From: Albula goreensis
Taxonomy: Eukaryota; Chordata; Actinopteri; Albuliformes; Albulidae
Reading direction: 5' to 3'
Length of the DNA stretch: 64,000 bases
Assembly: GCA_022829145.1 (NCBI GenBank)
Contig: CM040743.1
Location: 2,218,646 to 2,282,645 of the forward strand
The notes under the pieces were generated by a model, which did no database searches, was not told where the DNA came from, and saw only the letters and a program-made list of their open reading frames with translations. A program made the position numbers and the translations under genes. The first letter of the stretch is position 1. The number at the start of each line of letters is the position of its first letter. Shown here piece by piece: positions 45,321-57,640 of the stretch.

Positions 45321-46213
45321 GTTTTTGTACCTCACAGTGGTCTGTTCTATAGTAGTTCAGCTACATGGCCTTTGACAGTCAGAATGAAAGATCATACTGT
45401 TTTTTTGTCCACTCTTCTGCATTTTTTTTCTCTCTCTGTCGGAAGTCTGACGACGGGCAGATGACAAACATAGACGGGCTGAGTGGCCGGTCTTTTTATG
45501 GTCATGTGTTCGTACTCTTATCTTTGCTGCAGATCCCTGACATTTGCTCTGCGGCGTACTCTACCCTTCCCACTGAAGTGATGATGCTGCAGTTGTGATA
45601 TATGTGATAATCATATCGCAGTGCTGGGTTTTTATGTCACTTTTATTCTTAATCACCCTTTCCTTTGAACTACATCAGATGAGACTGGCATCTTTTCTGA
45701 ACCGGGCTGAAGCCAGCACTAACACTAATTTACCTGCAAAGATTTCTGTATTAGCAGTGCGCTCAGGGTTGAAGGGAAAGTCCAGGGAAAGACGATGGGC
45801 TTTTCACTGCACTTCTCTGCAATAGCCGAACTGTCTTCATGACTACAGGGACATTAATAAAATACTCAGAATGTGAACAAAATGTCTATTTTATCTTTTG
45901 CAAGAGGCATTCATTTGCATACTCCTATGCATATATACAACATATAAAATATTGTCTGTGCAAAGCATGCACTTTTTTTTTTTTTTTTGGGAAAAAAAAA
46001 GGAGGGGTATTTTTTTTAGATAAATCCAATAAGCCTTTGAAAATTTTGGAGAGGTTTTTTGTGTTTCTTTTAAATGTAGTGGTTCAGTTGTTGTTTGTGA
46101 GGAAACAGGGACACAGACAGGGGCTAGGACCATGGCCAGCCTGTAAGCTAACAGCATAGTTATGGGTTGTGTTTGCATCTTGATTGGTTTGTATATGGTA
46201 CTTTGTAAACACG

Positions 46214-46219
46214 AATAAA
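46214..46219 (+). terminator. fyco1: fyco1 distal poly(A) signal
   Basis: AATAAA followed by a GT-rich tract (the (TG)n at 46249) typical of a downstream cleavage element; about 1.93 kb after the stop. Confidence 0.5.
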
Positions 46220-46248
46220 GTCTTTTGAGGAAGCATGGGCTCTTGTGC

Positions 46249-46249
46249 A

Positions 46250-46344
<95 letters not shown>

Positions 46345-46397
46345 TGTGTGAGTGAGTGAGTGTGTGTGTGAGTGAGTGTGTGTGTGTGTGTGTGTGG
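46249..46397 (+). repeat. (TG)n microsatellite
   Basis: About 145 bases of TG with some TGAG interruptions near the end. Confidence 0.95.
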
Positions 46398-46589
46398 TTT
46401 GTTTTGTTTTTTTAGATGCGGGGGGGTTGATGCCGGGGCCAGGTTGTTTCGGCTGTCTCAGCTATGTTGTGAAAGATGTTGTGGTTTTCCCCTGGGCCAG
46501 TCTGTGTGCTGCAGCTGGCCTGTGATTCACAGCACGCCTTTCTAACAAAACGCAGAACGAGCCTAAATCAGAGAGACCGATCGGAGAAC

Positions 46590-47045
46590 CAGAGTCAAGC
46601 CCGGTCCACTGATCCAGACCCAGTTTTTACAATCTGAGCTCAATCAGTGAGTCAATGACTGGCTGATAGACCCTGACCTGATTCACTGAAACAGACCCAG
46701 TTTTTTACAGTCCGAACTGAATCAGTGAATCAGTGACTGGCTGATATACCCTGACCTGATTCACTGAACCAGACCCAGTTTTTTACAGTCCGAACTGAAT
46801 CAGTGAATCAGTGACTGGCTGATATACCCTGACCTGATTCACTGAACCAGACCCAGTTTTTTACAGTCCGAACTGAATCAGTGAATCAATGACTGGCTGA
46901 TATACCCTGACCTGATTCACTGAACCAGACCCAGTTTTTTACAGTCCGAACTGAATCAGTGAATCAGTGACTGGCTGATATACCCTGACCTGATTCACTG
47001 AACCAGACCCAGTTTTTTACAATCTGAATTGAATCAGTGAATCAA
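46590..47045 (+). repeat. 78-bp tandem repeat with internal palindrome
   Basis: About six copies of a unit holding TTCACTGAACCAGACCCAGT, TACAGTCCGAACTGAATCAG and TGGCTGATATACCCTGACCT. Each unit contains GATTCACTGA and its reverse complement TCAGTGAATC, so every unit and every pair of neighbours can form a hairpin. Confidence 0.9.
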
Positions 47046-47436
47046 ACAACCTGATGTACACAGTTACAAAATTGCAGGTTGTTTTTTTCCCATTTGAATA
47101 ATCTAAAGCAAAGTTGGATATATCCAATAAAACCCCAATTGTTTTTTTTTATTTGTTTAATATTTACCTTATGTGTTCTTATTTAACATTTGCCTTTTAT
47201 TACTGAAATTGTGATGGATATGGAGCTTAGTTTGTAAACCTATGCTGATACGTTGGTAATCTTTCCTCAGAATCGGAAACACTCAACCTGACACTGACTC
47301 TAAGGGCTCTATGGACACACACATCAATCATGTGGTACGATGATAAAATTTACTGAATAATCTGAATAATTGATTAATTATAATCCAAGATTTATATGTC
47401 TGTGTCAGGTCAAACTTCATTTTACGACAGTTTAGA

Positions 47437-47838
47437 ATACAGTGTAGTATAAGGGAGCTCAGAGGTTACAGTGTAGTATAAGGGAGTTCAGAGGTTACAG
47501 TGTAGTATAATGGTTAGGGAGCTGGGCTTGTAGCTCAGAGGTTACAGTGTAGTATAATGGTTAGGGAGCTGGGCTTGTAGCTCAGAGGTTACAGTGTAGT
47601 GTAATGGTTAGGGAGCTGGGCTTGTAGCTCAGAGGTTACAGTGTAGTATAATAGTGAGGGAGCTGGGCTTGTAGCTCAGAGGTTACAGTGTAGTATAATG
47701 GTTAGGGAGCTGGGCTTGTAGCTCAGAGGTTACAGTGTAGTATAATGGTTAGGGAGCTGGGCTTGTAGCTCAGAGGTTACAGTGTAGTATAATGGTTAGG
47801 GAGCTGGGCTTGTAGCTCAGAGGTTACAGTGTAGTACT
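47437..47838 (-). repeat. 45-47 bp minisatellite, array 3 (reverse)
   Basis: About eight copies in the orientation of array 2; the first copies are truncated (TATAAGGGAGCTCAGAGG). Confidence 0.9.
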
Positions 47839-48315
47839 TTTAGGTCTTGTGTGAAAATCTCAGTTTGCTTCAGGTCGTGTTCATGCAGAAATAAAGAAAA
47901 TTCAAAAGGGTTCCTAAAAGTAGATAGAGAGAAGCCAATTAAACAAATGAGTCAAAAATAGTATACTTGGTAATTTACTTATTTATTAAGGAAAATGATC
48001 CAATGATCTGTGAGTGGCAAAAGTATGTGAACCTCTAGGATTAACAATTCATTTGAAGGTGAAATTAGAGTCAGGTGTTTTCAGTCAACGGGAATCAAAC
48101 TTTCAAGCACCACTGTAAATACGGAAGTGGTTGATGAAAATGGAAAGAGCAGATGAATCATGGAACACACTGTTCACCACAGCTGTGTGACAGTCCCACA
48201 CACTGAAGACTCATGACCCACTTCTCACTTCCACTCTTTCCAGAAATTACAAAGCTGTACATTACAAACCAAGGTCAGTGGATAATGACCTTCAAACAAC
48301 AGTGCCTTGTTCGCT
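47839..48315. mobile_element. possible DNA-transposon relic between inverted arrays
   Basis: Contains GGCAAAAGTATGTGAACCTC and AATTAGAGTCAGGTGTTTTC, which resemble end regions of fish Tc1/mariner-type non-autonomous elements (general knowledge). No transposase frame. The right side (48270-48330) is SINE-like in reverse. Family not confirmed. Confidence 0.35.
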
Positions 48316-48319
48316 AGTC

Positions 48320-50268
48320 AAACCTGCAACCTCTGAGCTACAAGCCCAGCTCCCTAACCATTACACTACACTGTAACCTCTGAGGTGCAAGCCCAGCTCC
48401 CTAACCATTACACTACACTGTAACCTCTGATCTACAAGCCCAGCTCCCCAACCTTTACACTACACTGTAACCTCTGAGCTACAAGCCCAGCTCCCTAACC
48501 ATTACACTACACTGTAACCTCTGAGCTACAAGCCCAGCTCCTAACCATTACACTACACTGTTACCTCTGAGCTACAAGCCCAGCTCCCTAACCATTACAC
48601 TACACTGTAACCTCTGAGCTACAAGCCCAGCTCCTAACCATTATACTACACTGTAACCTCTGAGCTACAAGCCCAGCTCCCTAACCATTACACTAAATGT
48701 AACCTCTGAGCTACAAGCCCAGCTCCTAACCATTACACTACACTGTAACCTCTGAGCTACAAGCCCAGCTCCCTAACCATTATACTACACTGTAACCTCT
48801 GAGCTACAAGCCCAGCTCCCTAACCATTACACTACACTGTAACCTCTGAGCTACAAGCCCAGCTCCTAACCATTACACTACACTGTAACCTCTGAGCTAC
48901 AAGCCCAGCTCCCTAACCATTACACTACACTGTAACCTCTGAGCTACAAGCCCAGCTCCCTAACCATTACACTACACTGTAACCTCTGAGCTACAAGCCC
49001 AGCTCCCTAACCATTACACTACACTGTAACCTCTGAGCTACAAGCCCAGCTCCCCTAACCATTACACTACACTGTAACCTCTGAGCTACAAGCCCAGCTC
49101 CCTAACCATTACACTACACTGTAACCTCTGAGCTACAAGCCCAGCTCCCTAACCATTACACTACACTGTAACCTCTGAGCCACAAGCCCAGCTCCCTAAC
49201 CATTACACTACACTGTAACCTCTGAGCTACAAGCCCAGCTCCCTAACCATTACACTACACTGTAACCTCTGAGCTACAAGCCCAGCTCCCTAACCATTAC
49301 ACTACACTGTAACCTCTGAGCTACAAGCCCAGCTCCCTAACCATTACACTACACTGTAACCTCTGAGCTACAAGCCCAGCTCCTAACCATTATACTACAC
49401 TGTAACCTCTGAGCTACAAGCCCAGCTCCCTAACCATTACACTACACTGTAACCTCTGAGCTACAAGCCCAGCTCCCTAACCATTACACTACACTGTAAC
49501 CTCTGAGCTACAAGCCCAGCTCCCTAACCATTACACTACACTGTAACCTCTGAGCTACAAGCCCAGCTCCTAACCATTACACTACACTGTAACCTCTGAG
49601 CTACAAGCCCAGCTCCCTAACCATTACACTACACTGTAACCTCTGAGCTACAAGCCCAGCTCCCTAACCATTATACTACACTGTAACCTCTGAGCTACAA
49701 GCCCAGCTCCCTAACCATTATACTACACTGTAACCTCTGAGCTACAAGCCCAGCTCCCTAACCATTACACTACACTGTAACCTCTGAGCTACAAGCCCAG
49801 CTCCCTAACCATTACACCACACTGTAACCTCTGAGCTACAAGCCCAGCTTCCTAACCATTATACTACACTGTAACCTCTGAGCTACAAGCCCAGCTCCCT
49901 AACCATTATACTACACTGTAACCTCTGAGCTACAAGCCCAGCTCCTAACCATTATACTACACTGTAACCTCTGAGCTACAAGCCCAGCTCCCTAACCATT
50001 ATACTACACTGTAACCTCTGAGCTACAAGCCCAGCTCCCTAACCATTATACTACACTGTAACCTCTGAGCTACAAGCCCAGCTCCCTAACCATTACACTA
50101 CACTGTAACCTCTGAGCTACAAGCCCAGCTCCCTAACCATTATACTACACTGTAACCTCTGAGCTACAAGCCCAGCTCCCTAACCATTATACTACACTGT
50201 AACCTCTGAGCTACAAGCCCAGCTCCCTAACCATTATACTACACTGTAACCTCTGCGCTACAAGCCTT
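48320..50268 (+). repeat. 45-47 bp minisatellite, array 4 (largest)
   Basis: About 41 copies over 1.9 kb in the orientation of array 1. At the left edge, in reverse complement, the last unit runs into GAGGTTGCAGGTTTGACTAG and then AAGGCACTGTTGTTTGAA, which matches the SINE at 4.5 kb. This shows the SINE origin of the unit. Variation is mainly TATACT versus TACACT and the CTCCTAACC deletion. Confidence 0.93.
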
Positions 50269-52033
50269 GTTTCATAAAATGTGTATAAACATTTTTTTTT
50301 TAATCACATAAACCATCATATCAAATCATGAATATCTGGTTGTAGTTATAAGCAGTGACCACTGAGGGGCAGTCTTACCCACTCTAGTCTGAGTGGACGA
50401 GCTTTCAGACACCAGGATGAATATGGCGATAGTGAATGCAATGAGAGTTTTATGCGATGATCATAAAAATGTTTTTTTTTTTTCTTGTATTTCTCCTTGT
50501 AGTATTTTTCAAAAAAACATTAAACTCTGTAAAAACATTATTATTTAGCTGTATATATGAATTAAAATTAATATTTACGTCATGTTTCATTAGTAGCATG
50601 AATATTTTGAATATTTAAAGGGATTTTTTTAACTTATTATTGCAATCGTGACGGTTTATTTTCCGTGTTTTAGGGCAACGGTAAGGAAGCACTGGCGCTT
50701 GTCAATCTCCCCATCCACACAGGTTACCATGGCATCCTGGGTACCACACCTGCTTTCGTATTGGATGATCTAGTCATGTGACTAAGGAGGAAGGGGTGCG
50801 ATGGGGAAGCTATATCCGCCAAGTAACAAATTCATAATCTCTCTGGGATTAAACTGTGGGACACAGGGAGGCGGTTAAATGGTGACACGAAGTATCTGTC
50901 AAATCCGTCACACTTACACAAACCGCCCTCTGAGCTTCTGAGCAGTGTGTAACCTGCCACATCGCTGTGATCGCTGGCACAGACAGTTAGGCCAGAGAGT
51001 ATACTGGGATTGGGCCGAGTGAGGCCGACGGTGATGAAACTGCAGAGACAAGGTCAGGTGACCTCAAAGCTGCAGTGTCTGCAGGACAGACTGGTAGCCA
51101 TGTGCTAATGGTGGGCCATGTGCAGACGCTGGCTGCGCTCTGGAGGTGGGCTGGACACAGCAGCCTTTCGTCTGGCCAGCAGAGGGCAGCGTCTCGATGG
51201 AGCAGCAGGGGAGAGAGATGCATAGATGTTTGGACACAAGAGGGTGAAGAGACAGATAGAGGGAGGAATGGAGAGAGGGATGAAGGAAGAGAGGGGTAGG
51301 GGAGGCCAAATGGAAGATTGTGCAGAAACAGATGGAGGGATGTATAGAAGTGGACGGAGGGGTAGAAAGATGGATGAACAGAGAGAGACGGGGGTGGATG
51401 GAGGCAGAGATGATGAGATACAGAGATGGATGGAGGGATAGAGAGATTCACAGAAGAGGAGAGAGAGACCAAAAGATGGAAGAAAGGAGAGAGGGATGGA
51501 GTAAGGTATGGAGGAGAGAGAGGTTCTGAAAAATAATACAAATACAGAGGAAACAGAGTGGAGATGTAGCACAAATGCTGTGCAACAAGAGCAGATACAA
51601 ACCCTATCTGTGTGTGTATGTGTGTGTGCGCGTATGTTTGTGTGTGTTCATGTTTTTGGTTCTTGTGCCTCTCTTTCTGTCTTAATGCTTTTTTATTGTT
51701 GCGCTACAGCAATATATTCAGATATTTGTTTATTTGAACAAGAGAGAAAAAGAAGCATGAAATATACTTCTTACATTAAAGACACAAAACTTTAAACAGA
51801 CAGAGCAGATCCTATCATGTGAGTCACTAAGAAAGCTTCCTCGTAGTCCGACGTTATCTGCAGCAGACTGAAATAAAATCAAATAAAAAATAAGAGCTTT
51901 AGATGCAGAGAGGCCGAGAGAACAGTGGGAGGGAGGAGAGAAATGGAACAGGTCCAGAGATAGCGGAGGGAGGGAGGAAGGGAGGATGGAGCAGCCGGCT
52001 GCATACAGAGAGCCCTACTCTTTGTTCATACCC

Positions 52034-52066
<33 letters not shown>

Positions 52067-52385
52067 TAGTGTCCTTCAGTGAGCTCAGACGTGGCCGGTC
52101 ATGTCACTGCCCCCCCACACACACACACACACACACATGTCACTCTCTCGAGGAGAGTGGAAGAGTAGGATAAAAATAAGGGCCCATTTGCTTAATGGAA
52201 AACACTTGAGAGCTTCAAAGAGTCTGTCTGTCTAAGGGAGAAGAGTACCTGAGAGCTACACGTGTGTGTGTGTGCACGTGTGTTTGCAAGAGTGTGTGTG
52301 TGTGCGAATGTATGTGTGTTTGCGTGCGTGAGAGCTACACGTGTGTGTGCGTGTATCTACACGAGTAGCTGTATGTGTATATCTA

Positions 52386-52431
<46 letters not shown>

Positions 52432-55384
52432 GGGCACAAATGTCTGAACATGTATGTTCAGTCATATATGTGTAAATGTGTGTATGTTGCTGTATGTGTA
52501 TGTAAATAAGCTCAGGATATGAGAAATCATAGCAGGTTTTTAGTGATATCATAGTAGGAGATTTTAGTCAGAAAATGGGTGCTGCAGGCAACATACTCTC
52601 TCTGACATGTCAGTTTTCTGACTTGCATCACCATTTTCGAAGTACAGGAAGTGAAAAATCAGCTGAAAAAATCAACCTCAGAGTGATTTGCGTGTTCAGT
52701 TGGCTAAATGTGTCCTGAGGGTCTCAGAGGGGCGAAAATCCTGGCATGAGAGGTTCAAGTTCAGCCTCTCGTCCTCCCCCCCCCGCCCGTCCCAGCCCCA
52801 ACCACGCCGAATTCGGCCCTGTTTGGACCCAACGGCGTAACCGAGCTGCACCCCTGCTCAGAATCTTATGGAGCACACTTTCGTTCGCTGGCGATTAGAT
52901 TGTGAATAACATTGTGTATGAGCGGGTGTAATTCTGCCTCTCTGTGGGGCTGTGTGGGGGAGCCCCACAGAGACACCCCACACCCACGAGCAGACCCTCC
53001 CCACAGCAGGAAACGGCCTCTGTTTCTCAATCTCTTGCTTTTGCCCGCTGTCCCCACACCTTCCTGTTTCCCTCCCCGAAACACTCACCCTGGCCTGGCT
53101 TCCTGTTTCCCTCCTGACGCTAATGCCGGCCTGAAAGGCCTAACTGAAAGAAGTGGGAGGAGCAGGTATGGTTGGGTTGCCTTTGCGGAGAGAGAATGTA
53201 GGGGGTATCCTGTATCTCTGTGCTGATGACAGTGCCATGCCAGCGAGAGTCATAGCATTTTGAACTCAAGTGTTCATGTGTGATCTGCGTTCCTCGTGCA
53301 CCAGCAGCATGCTAACGTGCTAACGTGTGAAGGCTGGGTCAGGACAATATGACACTAGCAACCATCTTAGATCATTACTGTTGGAATAAGCGAGACGCTG
53401 AGACTGGTGAATTTTGTGAAGTAAAAAAAAGAAAAACTGAGTAATGTCTTGCAACAGATTATATCAGCAGATCTGTAAATTTTATGGTTATTATTATTAT
53501 TATTATTATAGGATGAGAGATTAGAGTTTACATAACCTGGAAGTCACATGTCTTATGATCAAATTAAATTATTATTTCCAAAACAACACTGGACTTTTAA
53601 TTTTTGGATTGTTTCCAACCAACTTCACCCATATCCTGGTGAAATTATAGTCTATTCAGTTTCATGGGACCCTACTCAATAAATATAAATTGAAATCTGT
53701 TCACAGAAAATAAACAAAAAACTGTTCTGTAATATTAGCCATTCCGAGACTCTCTTTTCAATGAAAACTACACAACAGATTTTCATGATCTTTGGAGGAT
53801 ACTCTGAGCATGCAGAATTTTGTTTAGATTTGTTCTGGAATGGATGAGCAACGACACCGAGAAAAATCGCTTTCTCATTGGACGTGCTATTCTTCTGTGC
53901 ACTGTGAATTCACTGGAGCCGTTCCACACTGCTTTCGTTCCAAAATCTATGAGTACGTGCAACAATCCCCAATCCATGACCAGCGTGTCAGTTGGCATGT
54001 ACAGTCAATTTCAAATTGAGACTGAAATGGTATTGCTTCATTGAGAAGCTCTTCCCATCATGTATTAATGGGAAAATTTCAGATGGCAGTATGACCAGGC
54101 TGTAAAAAGACACGGCTGGATGCGATGTCTTTTTAGGCAGTGCAAAGCACAAGTATGATACAGCAGACCATGCTTGCGAACTTGCGTTATGTGTGCCCTC
54201 ATAACACTGTGCCACTGCACTTTTTGGAAACGCTAGCGAGATATTTGGAGCAGCTTGCAATGTCAAGTATTAGAGGCAGATATCTTCACAGTGTTCAAGT
54301 CTAGGTCTGAAGCAGTACTGGATACTCAACAGATTTTAAGTAAATGATGGGCCTAGTTGGGTGGAATGGCCTGTTCTCATCATGTAATCTTCTTATGTAT
54401 AATATAATATAATATAATATAATATAATATAATATGAGACACAACATGACCCACAGAAAAAGTGCACATACACTGAAGCTTTAAAAAAAAAAATTTAACA
54501 AAAAAACCACAACCATAAAATCAAGTCATGCTGTCAGTCTAAGAGTTCCAGAGCCAGCTGGACATGTGCAGAGGTGTGTGTGTGCTTGCGTGTCTATCAA
54601 CCATAATCATCCCAAATGAAACATTTCACAGTGGTCGAGTTCATACGTGAACAAGCATTGATGTACTTAGGTCATTAATAACACATGTTGAAAAGGCGTG
54701 CATGGTTAATTAGTTGACTGTGCTGAGATGATTGGTGGAAACAAACACAAGAATACATGCCAGCGATTCAAGAACAGAGTTGGGCGTCCCTAACCTTCAC
54801 CGGTCTATCTGTTTGTCTCTCCTCACGCCCCCACATTAGCGACGGGTTCGACCGTTTACCGTTTCCACAGAAACGCATCATCTGCGCTCACCAGGAAACA
54901 GTTGGGAACTACACGGGGGGGCGCGATCGATACTGGACGAATTTGAAGCAGAAAAACAGTCCTTTCTTGCGTCAAAAATGCAGAAAAGTAAAAAAAGGAA
55001 AACCGTTCTCGGAAAAACAGGACAAACGGAACACATCCCCGCTACGCTTCCACTCCCCCACTCAGCTCAACCAATCAGAGGGTTTTTTTAATGAATTTAG
55101 TTTGGCTGCTGCACGCAAGTTAATTCTCTGGGCTGTGGTATGTTTTTTGAAGGCTGACATCTGTTCCTTTGTTTGTGGATGTGATATACTCCGATGAGCA
55201 ACAGGCGGCAGAGCAATTATGCGCTGGAATTCACCAGCTGTAATTAAAGAGCTGGAAGAGACTGCAGCTGAGAAAGAGAAAATGAGAGCGATGCAGAAGT
55301 ATGGAGGGAGCGAGAGAGAGAGATTAAGAGGGAGAGAGATAGTTATGGAGAGATAGAGAGAGGGAGAGTGGAGGAGAGACAGCT
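50269..55384. other. gene-poor stretch
   Basis: No gene recognised. It holds a GGA/GATG-rich purine tract (51230-51535), an ATC trinucleotide run (52034-52066), TG repeats (51606-51650, 52261-52425), an AATAT pentanucleotide run (54394-54436) and unique AT-rich DNA. Open frames overlapping these tracts are low-complexity. Confidence 0.5.
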
Positions 55385-55545
55385 ATGGAGAGAGATGGAG
55401 AGACCTATATAGCAAGAGATGAAAAGGGAGATGAAGCGAGAAAAAGAGGAGGAGGTGAGAGACCGTGGGGGAATCAAGAGAGGGGGAAGGATTTAGACGA
55501 AGGGAGGGGGAGAAGACAGAAAATTAAGAGAAGAGGGAGAAAACT
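55255..55545 (+). repeat. purine-rich GAGA tract
   Basis: Almost continuous GA-rich sequence (GAGAGAGAG, GGGAGAGAG units) of about 290 bases. Confidence 0.8.
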
Positions 55546-55549
55546 AAAG

Positions 55550-55612
55550 ACACTACATTACAGGCATTTAGCAGACGCTGTTATCCAGAGCGATTTACAA
55601 CACAAAGTGCAT
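55550..55612 (+). repeat. dispersed teleost repeat fragment
   Basis: TTACAGGCATTTAGCAGACG and ATCCAGAGCGATTTACAACA, a motif common in fish interspersed repeats; a diverged second copy lies at 36935-36985. Confidence 0.6.
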
Positions 55613-55619
55613 TTCTTTC

Positions 55620-56739
55620 GGGACAAGTGCTGGGGCGGGGGGTAAAAGTCTCAGGTGCCAGGGGGGTTAGCATGGACTAAACCCTATGGATGACCTGTTG
55701 TAGAAACAAAACAACATGTGGTGTAATGTAATGTAAAAACTACAGAGAAGGGAGCAAGGGAAAAATAATGAGAGGGGGAGTGGGAGATAGAGGGAAGAGG
55801 GGTTAGAGAGAGCTCATGAGAGTTAAAGAGAAGTGATGTTACCGAGGTCATCGGAGATTCTGACTCGCGTTGGCACTGTGTGATTATGGCTTTCATACGT
55901 TCTGAGCGACAGTCCCTTTTAGCAGCGGACTGACCTCCCTTGTCGCCCATAGCGAACGCTAACGCTGGGCCAATTCACCATGCTGGCGTGCCGATTCATC
56001 TCAAACAGCCCCTGTGTGCGCACCGTGCGTCACCACGGTGACAAACATTCCCGCCTGGCGTGGGAATTGTCCGCACTCGCGCCTCTGGAATACATTGTGC
56101 GTCCTGGCGCGTATTAGCAGGGCGTCTGACAAGCGCTACCTACACAGGGCCCTGTACAAAAATACAAAAACACAGGTACCTTTCAAAACATGATTAGCTT
56201 GCAAACAGTGGAATTTTCTTTCATTGGGTGGAATTCAAATTTTGTATATTTTGTTTTACTGAATTAGATTAGATTGAAGGACATGTTCTGTGATCATGAA
56301 TGGTGAAACATCTTATTCATTACATAATACAAACAATAATAATATATTCTGGTTGTGCGAAACTTTAATCAAACTCACAGCGCTTATCAACGCAGTGAAC
56401 TTTAAAGCAATAACAATCACTGAAACAGTCTGTCGATTCAGAAGGCAAAGAATACAATTGTGTTAAAAGGCAAAAACTCATTAGAATGCTTATTTGCTGG
56501 GTGGCATGAAATGGCGGCAGTTTCTCCAAGGCAACCGTGAGCAAACAGGCATTTCTGCCATCAGAAAACACGTCCCTCAGTCTAATTCAGTTTCACCAGG
56601 ATCTTATCAGGGCGTTACCCTCGTAGCTGTAGTGTACCCCCGTTCTGAAGTCATGCGCAGTGACAAGCAACTCAATTCATGCGCAACGCACGCGATTTCT
56701 CCCGCCGGTTTCCCTGGACCAGCTGCACAGTCCAAACAG
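55620..56739. other. no gene seen; CpG-containing patch
   Basis: Unique sequence. A patch at 55950-56150 is richer in CpG than its surroundings (GCGTGCCG, CACCGTGCGTCACC, CTGGCGCGTATTAGC). No reading frame of note. Confidence 0.4.
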
Positions 56740-56746
56740 TATATAG
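56740..56746 (+). promoter_or_regulatory. TATA-like element TATATAG
   Basis: TATATAG in a GC/CpG-containing patch (ATGCGCAACGCACGCG upstream) about 135 bases before an exon-like block; could be a core promoter, but this is circumstantial. Confidence 0.2.
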
Positions 56747-56878
56747 CATCCAGGCCGGTGGTCTGTGGAACTTACCCAAAATTCTTCAAAGAAATGTTTT
56801 GGGATCAGAATATTTGTATGTATTAATATACACACTCATTTGCATGTTTTCTCGCACTATGACATGTTTGTTTTACAG

Positions 56879-57097
56879 CAGGAAGCCTAACCTTTGTCGG
56901 ATCCAAGGCGTGGTGCTCAACGCCTCCCGTTTCCATGGTTACCCGGTCTCTTCGGGAGCCATTTTAACGCGCATTGTTGACTTCCGTCTGGCGGTGGGAG
57001 ACCTCTTCTCTGCACGTGTTTCCCTTCGCCTAGCGTGCCTCTCGGGTCTGAGGGCCACTGGCTGTCTAGCTCAGAATGCCGACGGTAGTCGTTACAG
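56879..57097 (+). other. exon-like block of unknown gene
   Basis: A 219-base, CpG-rich block bounded by gtttgttttacag (acceptor) and GTTACAG/gtaagc (strong donor). Its length is a multiple of three, and the frame reading RKPNLCRIQGVV is open throughout. No protein family is recognised. It could equally be a 5' UTR exon, with MPTVVVT starting at 57076 just before the donor, or a non-coding RNA exon. No partner exon was found in the remaining 6.9 kb. Confidence 0.35.
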
Positions 57098-57369
57098 GTA
57101 AGCAAGGTAAAGACACATCACTGTAGCACTGTTGGTAGTAGCAGTGATGGCAGCAGTGCAGAGTAGCATTGTGTATGTGAATGCGTGTATAGTGTAGTGA
57201 GTGGTGTGTGTGTATGCATGGTGTATATGTGTGTGTATAGTAAATGTGTGTGGTGTGTATCTATAATTCATATTTATATGTAGTTCACATGTGTTTATAG
57301 TAAATGTATATTGTGTGTGTGTGTGTGTAGTGAGTCTGTAGCCTGTGTGTATAGTGTGAGTGTGTAAAG

Positions 57370-57441
57370 TGTGTGCATGTGTGTATTGAGTGTATTGTGT
57401 GTGTGTGTATGTGTATAGTGTGCATGACTGTGTGTGAGTGT

Positions 57442-57513
<72 letters not shown>

Positions 57514-57640
57514 GTGTGCGCATGTATGTGTGTATCGTGTTTGCATAGTGTGTGTGTATAGTGAGTGTATTGTGTGTGTGTATAGTGAATATATTGTATG
57601 TGTGTGTGTGTGTGTGTTGTGAGTGTATGGAGTGTGCCTG
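57370..57640 (+). repeat. TG/TATG-rich microsatellite
   Basis: Long (TG)n core at 57440-57510 with imperfect GTGTATAGTGTG flanks; low-complexity open frames on both strands arise from it. Confidence 0.95.

Larger units (their letters stand above)
44287..46219 (+). other. fyco1: fyco1 3' UTR
   Basis: No splice signal or competing gene is evident after the stop. Two AATAAA signals on the same strand (45315-45320 and 46214-46219) allow a short UTR of about 1.0 kb or a long one of about 1.9 kb. The short form already contains the E-box minisatellite. Confidence 0.5.

Noticed and set aside
48320..50268. CRISPR-like regular repeat array
   Set aside because: Units are contiguous without unique spacers and the genome is vertebrate; this is a minisatellite.
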